Positions 1 through 7,091 of a DNA stretch of 64,000 nt are shown piece by piece. A program made the position numbers and the translations under genes. This DNA comes from Nitrosospira sp. Is2 (GTDB lineage: Bacteria > Pseudomonadota > Gammaproteobacteria > Burkholderiales > Nitrosomonadaceae), in assembly GCF_033095785.1 (NCBI RefSeq), contig NZ_CP137134.1, forward strand, positions 930,001 to 994,000, in the 5' to 3' direction. The notes beneath the pieces were generated by a model. The model did no database searches, had not been told where the DNA came from, and worked only from the letters and a program-made list of their open reading frames with translations. Positions within the stretch are counted from its first letter, which is position 1; every line of letters begins with the position of its first letter.

Positions 1-1583
1 AGTCCCGTATGCCTCCCGGAAAGTGCGAGCAGGTGCGCGATAATGTGCGCTACGGTAGTTTTGCCGTGACTGCCGGTAATTCCAACCACTGGAATGCGGC
101 CATCCTCATGGTTCGGGAAGAGATGGTCGACGATTGCCTCGCCCACTGGCCGAGGTGCGCCGACAGCAGGTTTGATGTGCATCAGCAAGCTGGGGCCGGC
201 ATTAACCTCCACGATAGCGCCACCCTGTTCAGCAAGGGGGCGTGAAATATCCCGTGCTACGAGATCAATCCCGGCAATATCGAGTCCTATCACCCGGGCT
301 GCAAGGGAGACCGCAGCAGCAGTGCTCGGATGTACTTCGTCAGTAACGTCGAAAGCGTGGTTGCCGTTACGTTGAATCAAAACCTCCAGACCGGCTGGCG
401 GTATCGAATCAACGGTGAAGCCCTGCCGCGCGATTTCCATTCTTGTCACGCCGTCGATGCTGATGAGGTTAAGCGGGTGATCTTCCGTCGACCCGCGCCG
501 CGGGTCGGAATTGATCTGGTTGCGAATCAGCTCGCGGAAAGTGGCCTTCCCATCCCCCGTAACCGATACGGAGTCGCCCCTGTTTGCGGCCACCAGGCGC
601 CCGCCGACGACCAGCAGACGGTGCTCGGTGCCAGGAACGTATCGTTCCACCAGCACACCCGTCCCCTCTTTCAGCGCCACATGATAGGCAGACTCAACCT
701 CTTCGCGCTTGCTTAACTCGATGAAAACACCACGACCATGGTTGCCATCGCACGGCTTGATGACGACGGGAAGACCAATGTCTTGCGCGGCTTCCCAGGC
801 ATCTTCCGCGCTGTTAGCAACGCGGCCCTCGGGAACTGGAACTCCGCAAGACCTGAGCAGTTCCTTGGTCAAGTCCTTGTCGCGGGATATGGTCTCTGCA
901 ATTGCGGCCGTCCGGTCTGTTTCGGCAGTCCAGATACGCTGACTGCGCACGCCATAGCCGAGTTGCACAAGGTTGCCTTTGGCCAGCAGGCGGATGGAGG
1001 GAATACCACGGCTTAAGGCAGCCTCGACGATACAAGCCGTAGACGGACCCAGCCACAACGAGTCCACCATATCGCGCAGGTGCTCAACGGCATTCCTCAC
1101 GTCAAAAGGATGATCGCCTTGCCGATACCCCATCGCCGACAGCACCAATTCACGCGCCGCAAACAGGGCACTGCGGGCGATATCCTCATGCCACGCGCTC
1201 ACGGTCACCTTGTAGACGCCGCGCTGCGAGGTCTCGCGAGCCCTGCCGAAACCGCCTGGCATTCCGGCGAGATTCTGCAGTTCAAGCGTGACATGTTCAA
1301 GTATATGGCCCGGCCATGTCCCTTCCTCCAGTCGCCGGAGAAAGCCGCCCCGCTCACCGTAGCTGCAACGGTGCTCGATAAGGGAAGGGAGCCACGAAGA
1401 AAGCCGGTCGTAAAACCCGGGAATGGTATTGGAGGGGAAATCCTCCAGGTCTCCTATATCAACCACTGCCTCCAGCACTGGCCGAAGTGTCCAGATGTTG
1501 GGACCGTTCAGGTGGCGGACTTCGAGAAACTTGATATCTTTATTATCGACATGCTCGGTATTCGTATTCGCACTGGCCAGCAT
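1..1583 (-). CDS. cphA: Cyanophycin synthetase, N-terminal part (runs off left edge)
   Basis: This is an open frame of about 527 residues with no stop before the window edge, so the C-terminal part lies outside. The N-terminal domain has the family pattern FLEVRHLNGPNIW near residue 20 and WPGHILEHVTLELQNLAG near residue 100. An ATP-grasp domain follows, with VIKPCDGNHGRG near residue 275. At about residue 500 a Mur-ligase-type domain begins with the P-loop GITGSHGKTT. CphA polymerises Asp and Arg into the cytoplasmic storage polymer cyanophycin. The ATG start has an in-frame TAA three codons upstream; the SD is weak. A 431-base gap separates it from the DUF1854 gene upstream in the same direction. 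The P-loop reads SHGKT where the commoner CphA form, from memory, is TNGKT, so a CphA paralogue is possible. Confidence 0.9.
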   Translation of the reverse strand, partial: MLASANTNTEHVDNKDIKFLEVRHLNGPNIWTLRPVLEAVVDIGDLEDFPSNTIPGFYDRLSSWLPSLIEHRCSYGERGGFLRRLEEGTWPGHILEHVTLELQNLAGMPGGFGRARETSQRGVYKVTVSAWHEDIARSALFAARELVLSAMGYRQGDHPFDVRNAVEHLRDMVDSLWLGPSTACIVEAALSRGIPSIRLLAKGNLVQLGYGVRSQRIWTAETDRTAAIAETISRDKDLTKELLRSCGVPVPEGRVANSAEDAWEAAQDIGLPVVIKPCDGNHGRGVFIELSKREEVESAYHVALKEGTGVLVERYVPGTEHRLLVVGGRLVAANRGDSVSVTGDGKATFRELIRNQINSDPRRGSTEDHPLNLISIDGVTRMEIARQGFTVDSIPPAGLEVLIQRNGNHAFDVTDEVHPSTAAAVSLAARVIGLDIAGIDLVARDISRPLAEQGGAIVEVNAGPSLLMHIKPAVGAPRPVGEAIVDHLFPNHEDGRIPVVGITGSHGKTTVAHIIAHLLALSGRHTG

Positions 1584-2014
1584 AGAGTTTTACACGGAGT
1601 GAATCAACGTTAAACTAACGCGGTGCGCTGGAAACGGTTTACAGCTGTGCACGTTTAATTTTTTAAGGGAAATAGTTCCGCAGCACGGAGTCAGCATAAC
1701 GGCGAAGAATTAAGCATTTCCCGTGCCATATTTAATATTCCTGTAAAACCAATCGCTTGTTCCATTGGTTCAACAGAACCCGCGTTGGAACATGTCGCTG
1801 TTTCTGGACAAAGGTTTGTGAAATTGATGTGAACCCATTGAAGCATAATGAATATTTCTGTCTCCTCGCAACGACAGCGGTTTGCAGGGATTTCGTTCGT
1901 CGAGCACTGGTTTGGTTAATACGCAGGCATGGTAACGGGCAAAGGCAGCGCCTGAGCCGGCAAAGGTTTATCCCCTTCTTCTTGTCCAACAGCTGATCCG
2001 GCTTTCCGGCGGGT
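1584..2014. other. Gap between DUF1854 gene and cphA
   Basis: This stretch has no convincing gene. Two opposed overlapping frames of about 80 codons (1732-1989 and 1757-1996) lack Shine-Dalgarno sequences and recognisable content. The AT-rich part next to 1584-1690 is the natural place for a cphA promoter, but I see no clean -35/-10 pair. Confidence 0.5.
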
Positions 2015-2488
2015 TTATAGAAAACGGTCCAGAATCTTGCGGCTGTGAGAATCTAGGGCGAAACGGTCGCGGATCAGGAACTGAACCCCGTGGCTGTCGG
2101 CAATTAGTAGAGACGGCGGGGCCAGGCGGCGGATATCTTCTTCACCTTTAAGGATGAAGGACGTATTGCCCCGATCCGTTTCCACGCTCCATGCGCTGGG
2201 AGTGGCGAAACCCGAGACGTCGCGAATGCGCCGGATTTCGGGAATGAATTCGCGGGCGGCCAGTTCCGCTTCCACAATTTCACGTAACGCCTCGGGTAAA
2301 TCGCTCAGCTGTTCGATCCAGGCCAGTTCCTGGCCATGCTGATCGATGAGGGCGATGGCTCTGTCCGGCGCAGTGATTGGAAATGCGCGTATCGGGACGA
2401 CCCCTTCCCGAGCGGCGCCATTTGCCTCCGTGAGCACCAGTCGTCCGAAAAGGTTACGGCTCAATTGGTAAGATGCGTTGTCACTCAT
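2015..2488 (-). CDS. DUF1854 protein of the cyanophycin cassette
   Basis: This 157-residue soluble protein has no signal peptide or membrane segment. I recognise the DUF1854 pattern: a RNLFGRL start, the central AWIEQLSDLP segment, VEAELAAREFIPEI and the IRDVSGFATPSAWSVETDRG segment. The biochemical function is unknown; the family is known as a companion of cyanophycin genes. The ATG at 2488 lies inside the end of the ABC transporter gene (8-base overlap, ATGAGTGA), which indicates translational coupling. A frame extension to 2527 exists but would overlap further and has no family similarity. Together with the ABC protein it probably forms one functional unit next to cphA. Confidence 0.85.
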   Translation of the reverse strand: MSDNASYQLSRNLFGRLVLTEANGAAREGVVPIRAFPITAPDRAIALIDQHGQELAWIEQLSDLPEALREIVEAELAAREFIPEIRRIRDVSGFATPSAWSVETDRGNTSFILKGEEDIRRLAPPSLLIADSHGVQFLIRDRFALDSHSRKILDRFL

Positions 2489-4820
2489 TGGCGGCTGTCC
2501 TGTGCTTGGGATCCATGCTGGGCCCACGCAAATTATCCTCGGTGTCGATGTTGCGTGCCTGCGCCTGATAAAGACGGTAATAGTGCCCTTCCCGTTCCAT
2601 TAGCGTATCGTGATTGCCGATCTCCACGACGCTGCCGCGGTCCAACACGACCAGCCGATGCGCATGCTGCAGCGTGGAAAGACGATGGGCGATAGCGATT
2701 GTCGTACGGCCGCGTACCAGGTTTTCCAGCGCCTTCTGAATTTCCTTCTCAGTGGTCGTATCAACCGATGACGTGGCTTCGTCGAGAATCAGGATGGGGG
2801 GGTCGATCAGCAGGGCACGGGCAATGGAGATCCGCTGCCGCTCACCTCCCGAGAGCGCCTGACCTCGCTCGCCGACCAGGGAGTCGTAGCCGTGGGGCAG
2901 GCGCAGGATGAACTCATGGGCATGAGCAGCGCGCGCCGCGGCAACGATCTCCTCGCGGCTCGCGTCTGGTTTACCGTAAGCAATATTTTCCGCGATCGTT
3001 CCGAAAAACAGGAAAGGCTCCTGAAGCACGAGACCGATATTCTTACGATATTCCGCGACCAGCAGTGCGCGGATGTCTACTCCGTCCAGCAGAATCGCGC
3101 CTTCGGTAACGTCGTAAAAGCGGCAGATCAGATTCACGAGCGTGCTTTTTCCAGAACCGCTATGCCCGACAAGGCCGATCATTTCGCCCGGTTCAACGAC
3201 CAGGCTGATGTTTCGAATCACGCTGCGGGTGCCGTAGCGAAAACCGACGCCGGATAACTCGATACGGCCGGCGACGGCGGACAGATGCCCGGGATGGGCA
3301 GGCTCGGGGACGCTGGAAACGTGATCGAGAATCTCAAAGATGCGTTTGGTGCCCGCCGCCGCTTTCTGCGTAAACGAGACAATGCGGCTCATTGAATCCA
3401 GCCGCAGATAGAAACGGCTGATATAGGTAAGAAAGGCGGTAAGTACTCCCACCGTGATTTCATCTTTCGAAACCAACCAGATACCAAATATCCATACCAC
3501 CAGCAACCCGATCTCGGTAAGCAACGTAACCGTGGGCGTAAATAATGACCAGACCTTGTTGACCCGGTCGTTGACTTCCAGATTGCGGTCGTTAGCCGCA
3601 CGGAAACGCGCTGCCTCGCGCTTCTCCTGCGCAAATGCCTTGACAACGCGTACGCCGGGAATGGTATCGGCCAGCACGCTGGTGACTTCGGCCCAGACCC
3701 GGTCAACTTTCTCAAACCCCGTGCGCAATCGGTCGCGGACCATATGAATTAACCAAGCAATGATCGGCAGCGGGGCCAACGTGACCAGCGCAAGCATCGG
3801 GTTGATCGACACCAGAATAATCACCGTCATGCCGATCATTAGAACGTCAGTGGCGAAATCAAGCAGGTGAAGCGACAGGAAAACATTGAGACGGTCGGTT
3901 TCCGACCCGATACGCGCCATCAGGTCACCGGTGCGTTTTCCACCGAAATATGCGTGCGAGAGTTTGAGGAGATGTTCATAGGTGGCACTACGAAGGTCGG
4001 CCCCGATACGTTCCGAGATCCGTGCCAGCATATAAGTCCGGGCCCAGCCGAGCACCCACGCCAGCACTGCGGCGCCAAGCAGCCCGGTAAGGTAAAATGT
4101 CACCAGATTTACGTCGATCGGCTTGCCGTTCTGATAGGGAATCAGTACGTTATCCATCAGCGGCATCGTCATGTAGGGCGGCACCAGCGCAGCCGCCGTA
4201 CTGCCAAGCGTCAGCATAAAACCCGCGAGCAGTTGCCATCTATAAGGTTTCGCGAAACGCCACAAACGGAACAGCGTCCACGTGGAAGGTGGGATGACGC
4301 TTTGACCGCGGCAGGTGGCGCATTCCTCTTGACCCGGCGGCAACGGCGTGTCAAGCACCGCGCGGCAACGGGGACACACGGCCTCAGCCTCGGCGTCCGC
4401 GTGGGGAAGTTCGCCGGTAAGCTGGAAGTTGAGTTGCTGGGCAAAATGTTCAACAAGACGCCGCGCTGCACTATCTCGTCCCAGTGTGTAGCGCCAGCGC
4501 GTAAGCAGCGATTCCTCATCAATAAGCTCAAGCCTGCCCACCCCCGAATGATCGTGGCGCCCCAGCCTCAGTCCTCGCCGGTACGGCCAGTCCTGCCAGT
4601 TGGCATCACTTCCGGTTTTGGCTAATAATCGTTTATTGGTAACTATTACCAGCCCGGATGAGAAATCTAACTGTGCATCAAGATCGGTTTCCAGCCAGGC
4701 CAGCACCTTCTCTTCCGGGGACAGTCGGGGCTCAACCTGCGCCGCCCACGCCACTGGCAAAACCGAGAAGGAAATGTTGGGGGGGGCGCCCGCCGGCAGA
4801 GAAGGATTGAGTTTGGTCAT
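2481..4820 (-). CDS. ABC exporter-type ATPase/permease with N-terminal zinc ribbon, cyanophycin-associated
   Basis: This 779-residue fused transporter half has three parts. Residues 1-130 form a soluble N-terminal domain that looks like a PH-type fold (LVIVTNKRLLAKTG). Residues about 149-170 form a CPRC...CATC zinc ribbon. Then come a six-helix exporter membrane domain (about 185-490) and a nucleotide-binding domain with Walker A GHSGSGKS near 552, signature LSGGERQ at 656, Walker B ILILDEATSS and switch AHRLS. Such fusions are found with DUF1854 and cyanophycin synthetase in betaproteobacteria; the substrate is unknown. As a half-transporter it should act as a homodimer in the inner membrane. 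It starts 83 bases after the EamA gene ends and overlaps the DUF1854 gene by 8 bases. Confidence 0.88.
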   Translation of the reverse strand: MTKLNPSLPAGAPPNISFSVLPVAWAAQVEPRLSPEEKVLAWLETDLDAQLDFSSGLVIVTNKRLLAKTGSDANWQDWPYRRGLRLGRHDHSGVGRLELIDEESLLTRWRYTLGRDSAARRLVEHFAQQLNFQLTGELPHADAEAEAVCPRCRAVLDTPLPPGQEECATCRGQSVIPPSTWTLFRLWRFAKPYRWQLLAGFMLTLGSTAAALVPPYMTMPLMDNVLIPYQNGKPIDVNLVTFYLTGLLGAAVLAWVLGWARTYMLARISERIGADLRSATYEHLLKLSHAYFGGKRTGDLMARIGSETDRLNVFLSLHLLDFATDVLMIGMTVIILVSINPMLALVTLAPLPIIAWLIHMVRDRLRTGFEKVDRVWAEVTSVLADTIPGVRVVKAFAQEKREAARFRAANDRNLEVNDRVNKVWSLFTPTVTLLTEIGLLVVWIFGIWLVSKDEITVGVLTAFLTYISRFYLRLDSMSRIVSFTQKAAAGTKRIFEILDHVSSVPEPAHPGHLSAVAGRIELSGVGFRYGTRSVIRNISLVVEPGEMIGLVGHSGSGKSTLVNLICRFYDVTEGAILLDGVDIRALLVAEYRKNIGLVLQEPFLFFGTIAENIAYGKPDASREEIVAAARAAHAHEFILRLPHGYDSLVGERGQALSGGERQRISIARALLIDPPILILDEATSSVDTTTEKEIQKALENLVRGRTTIAIAHRLSTLQHAHRLVVLDRGSVVEIGNHDTLMEREGHYYRLYQAQARNIDTEDNLRGPSMDPKHRTAANE

Positions 4821-4903
4821 CTTTTGCGCGTAGAGCGAATCAGGGCTGGCGCGATTGGAAATGGCGCGAACGTCGGCCAGACATTCTCACCTCATCGGCG
4901 GTG

Positions 4904-5947
4904 TTATGTTACCTTGCACTCACCTGGCGGTCGTAGTGACTGATGCTGCCGCGCACCCAGCACTGCGCCTGCGGTTACTGCTCCCAATCCTGCCAATGTG
5001 GTCATGGACAATGCCTCGCCTAGAAGAGGCACGGCGGCAAGGGCAGAGAGAACCGGCACAAAGGCCATCAGCAAGGCGACTGTCTGGGTTCCCAGACAGC
5101 GCACCGCGAAGGTATAGAGCAGCATGGCGACAAACACGACCAGCACACCCTGGTGTAACGCTTGAGTGGCTATTTCGCTGACCGGCGCCTGATCGATGTT
5201 GCTGGGCAGGAACAACCACCACAGCGGCAGGTAAAGCAAGGCGCTACCCAGGGTGGTTGACACCGTTGCGGCAAGGGGCGTCACCGCATAACGGCCAAGC
5301 AACAGCGTAAATACCGCCCACAATGATGAGCCACAGAGAAAAAGCAGATCGCCCAAAATCAGCGTGCTGGTGAGTTGCGGACCGCGTGAAAACGAATCGG
5401 CAGTAGTCAGCATGATACCCGCGAGGACGATAACCAGCGCGACGGCGCGACGCGGCATCGGTTTTTCGCCTAACCACAGCCAGGCAATTATCGCCGTCAG
5501 AAAAGGCAATGCGCCGGGCAGCAGCACAGAAGCGTGCGCCGCGGGACCCATGCGGAAAGCGGCATATACGACGCTCGCATAGCCAATGCCCCCATACAAC
5601 GAAAACAGCGCAATCACCCGGAGGGGTGGCAGCCTGACATACGGCAGACAAAGGGCGGCAATCAGCGCACCCGCGCCAAAACGAAGGGACACGATATCCC
5701 AACTGGTGAGTGCCCCCGTGCCACCATGACGGGAAACAAGAATAAAACCCGTCCAGATGCATATGGTAAGGAAAACAGCAACCCAGCCGCTACGGGAATT
5801 TATCGGTGCACTTATAATGCGGAGGAACCCGTGGACAGGTTCATTTTGGAGTGGGGGACATATTTGGAAACTTCTACCCGGAGCCGATTCATGGTTTTGC
5901 CTTATCTCGCGCTTTCCTAATTTTTTCCAGAGCGGTCCGGATGACAT
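4904..5947 (-). CDS. EamA/DMT-family inner-membrane transporter
   Basis: This 347-residue protein has about ten hydrophobic helices arranged as two EamA repeats. The first begins at GWVAVFLTICIWTGFILVSR; the second includes LLFLCGSSLWAVFTLLLGRY. DMT proteins usually export metabolites, often amino acids or thiol compounds; the substrate cannot be read from sequence. The start is odd. The only in-frame ATG, GTG or TTG before the first helix is the ATG at 5947, which gives a roughly 50-residue polar leader and a 59-base overlap with the upstream C-S lyase gene. Either the overlap is real or a non-canonical start is used. The overlap argues for cotranscription with ovoA and the lyase. Confidence 0.8.
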   Translation of the reverse strand: MSSGPLWKKLGKREIRQNHESAPGRSFQICPPLQNEPVHGFLRIISAPINSRSGWVAVFLTICIWTGFILVSRHGGTGALTSWDIVSLRFGAGALIAALCLPYVRLPPLRVIALFSLYGGIGYASVVYAAFRMGPAAHASVLLPGALPFLTAIIAWLWLGEKPMPRRAVALVIVLAGIMLTTADSFSRGPQLTSTLILGDLLFLCGSSLWAVFTLLLGRYAVTPLAATVSTTLGSALLYLPLWWLFLPSNIDQAPVSEIATQALHQGVLVVFVAMLLYTFAVRCLGTQTVALLMAFVPVLSALAAVPLLGEALSMTTLAGLGAVTAGAVLGARQHQSLRPPGECKVT

Positions 5948-7091
5948 GGCGCGGAGCGCCTATATTCATGCGCATAAAACCGGTGCCCGTATCGCCAAAC
6001 AGTGTGCCGGGGCTCATGCCCACGCCAGCTTCCTGTACGAAGAAGCGCCGGAGCTGTGCATCATCCATACCCAGGTCGACTTTTAGCGCACGGCAATCCA
6101 GCCACAGCAGATAGGTACCCTCGGGTTCGAGAAGCCGGATTTCCGGCACGTCCGCCGCGAGATATCCGGCAACAAAATCACGCGTTTCCCGAAGATAAAC
6201 CACTAGCGCATCCAACCACGCGCCACCGTCCAGGTAAGCTGCCTCGAAAGCGGCGATGCTGAAGGGATTGGATGCGCTGATGTGCATCATATCGAGTACC
6301 CGAGCGAGCGCTATCCGGGAGTCCGCATCAGGCACGATGAGCGCAGAAAGATTCAGACCGGGAATATTGAACGTCTTACTGGGGGCAACAGCTGTGACGA
6401 TCCGGGCCGAACCTTCTGACAGAGCCGCAAGCATGTGATGCCTGTTGCCGGGATAAACCAGATCCGCGTGAATGTCATCCGAAAAAATGACAAGATCGTG
6501 TTTCTCTGCAATTCGCAGGATGTGTTGCAGTTCCGGCTTGCTCCATACCCTGCCGACGGGGTTATGCGGAGAACATAGCAATAACAGGCGGGCCGTCGCC
6601 GCACGTTGCTCCAGTTGATCGAAATCGACCTCATAACGGCTGTCTCCGAGACGCAACGGGCTATGTGCAAGTTGTCTGCCGGTACTCGTGACGGCCGAGA
6701 AAAAGGGAAAATAGACAGGCGGCTGCACGATGACCTGCTCGCCCGGTTCGGCAAATGCCATGACAGAAGCATGCAACGACGGCACGACGCCAGGACACAT
6801 CATGATCCAGTCGCGGTGCACCTCCCAGCCATGACGGCGCCATAACCACTCTATCAGGGATTGGTACAGGCTATCCGGAAAAAGCGTGTAACCGTAAACA
6901 GGATGGGCGGCGCGATGCGAAAGTGCCCGGGTGACGGCAGGAGGTGCCGCGAAATCCATATCGGCTACCCACAGGGGTATGACGTCCTCCCTGCCAAACA
7001 TTTTCGTACGCCCGTCATACTTCAGACTGGCGGTACCACCGCGATCGATCTCGCTGTCAAAGTCGTAGCCCGAAACAGGGCCTAGGCTCAA
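5889..7091 (-). CDS. PatB/MalY-type PLP C-S lyase, probable OvoB
   Basis: This is a fold-type I aminotransferase-like enzyme of about 400 residues. The N-terminus YDFDSEIDRGGTASLKYD matches the MalY/PatB pattern. PPVYFPF and SPHNPVGRVW form the substrate region, and the PLP lysine is K239 in SKTFNIPG. Family members cleave C-S bonds in cystathionine or cysteine conjugates. Directly after OvoA, the expected role is cleavage of 5-histidylcysteine sulfoxide to 5-thiohistidine (OvoB). I chose the TTG at 7091, which overlaps the OvoA stop as TTGA and places the conserved N-terminus correctly. The frame stays open to 7271, but that extension lies inside the OvoA coding region and has no family similarity. 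The role is inferred from context; cystathionine beta-lyase is the alternative. Confidence 0.82.
   Translation of the reverse strand: MSLGPVSGYDFDSEIDRGGTASLKYDGRTKMFGREDVIPLWVADMDFAAPPAVTRALSHRAAHPVYGYTLFPDSLYQSLIEWLWRRHGWEVHRDWIMMCPGVVPSLHASVMAFAEPGEQVIVQPPVYFPFFSAVTSTGRQLAHSPLRLGDSRYEVDFDQLEQRAATARLLLLCSPHNPVGRVWSKPELQHILRIAEKHDLVIFSDDIHADLVYPGNRHHMLAALSEGSARIVTAVAPSKTFNIPGLNLSALIVPDADSRIALARVLDMMHISASNPFSIAAFEAAYLDGGAWLDALVVYLRETRDFVAGYLAADVPEIRLLEPEGTYLLWLDCRALKVDLGMDDAQLRRFFVQEAGVGMSPGTLFGDTGTGFMRMNIGAPRHVIRTALEKIRKARDKAKP

Noticed and set aside
1080..1613. 177-codon plus frame and others at 9-1613
   Set aside because: The reverse strand reads as cyanophycin synthetase without a stop, so these plus frames are shadows.
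3867..4625. 252-codon plus frame inside the ABC transporter
   Set aside because: It lies wholly opposite the strongly supported transporter gene and has no protein character; it is a shadow.
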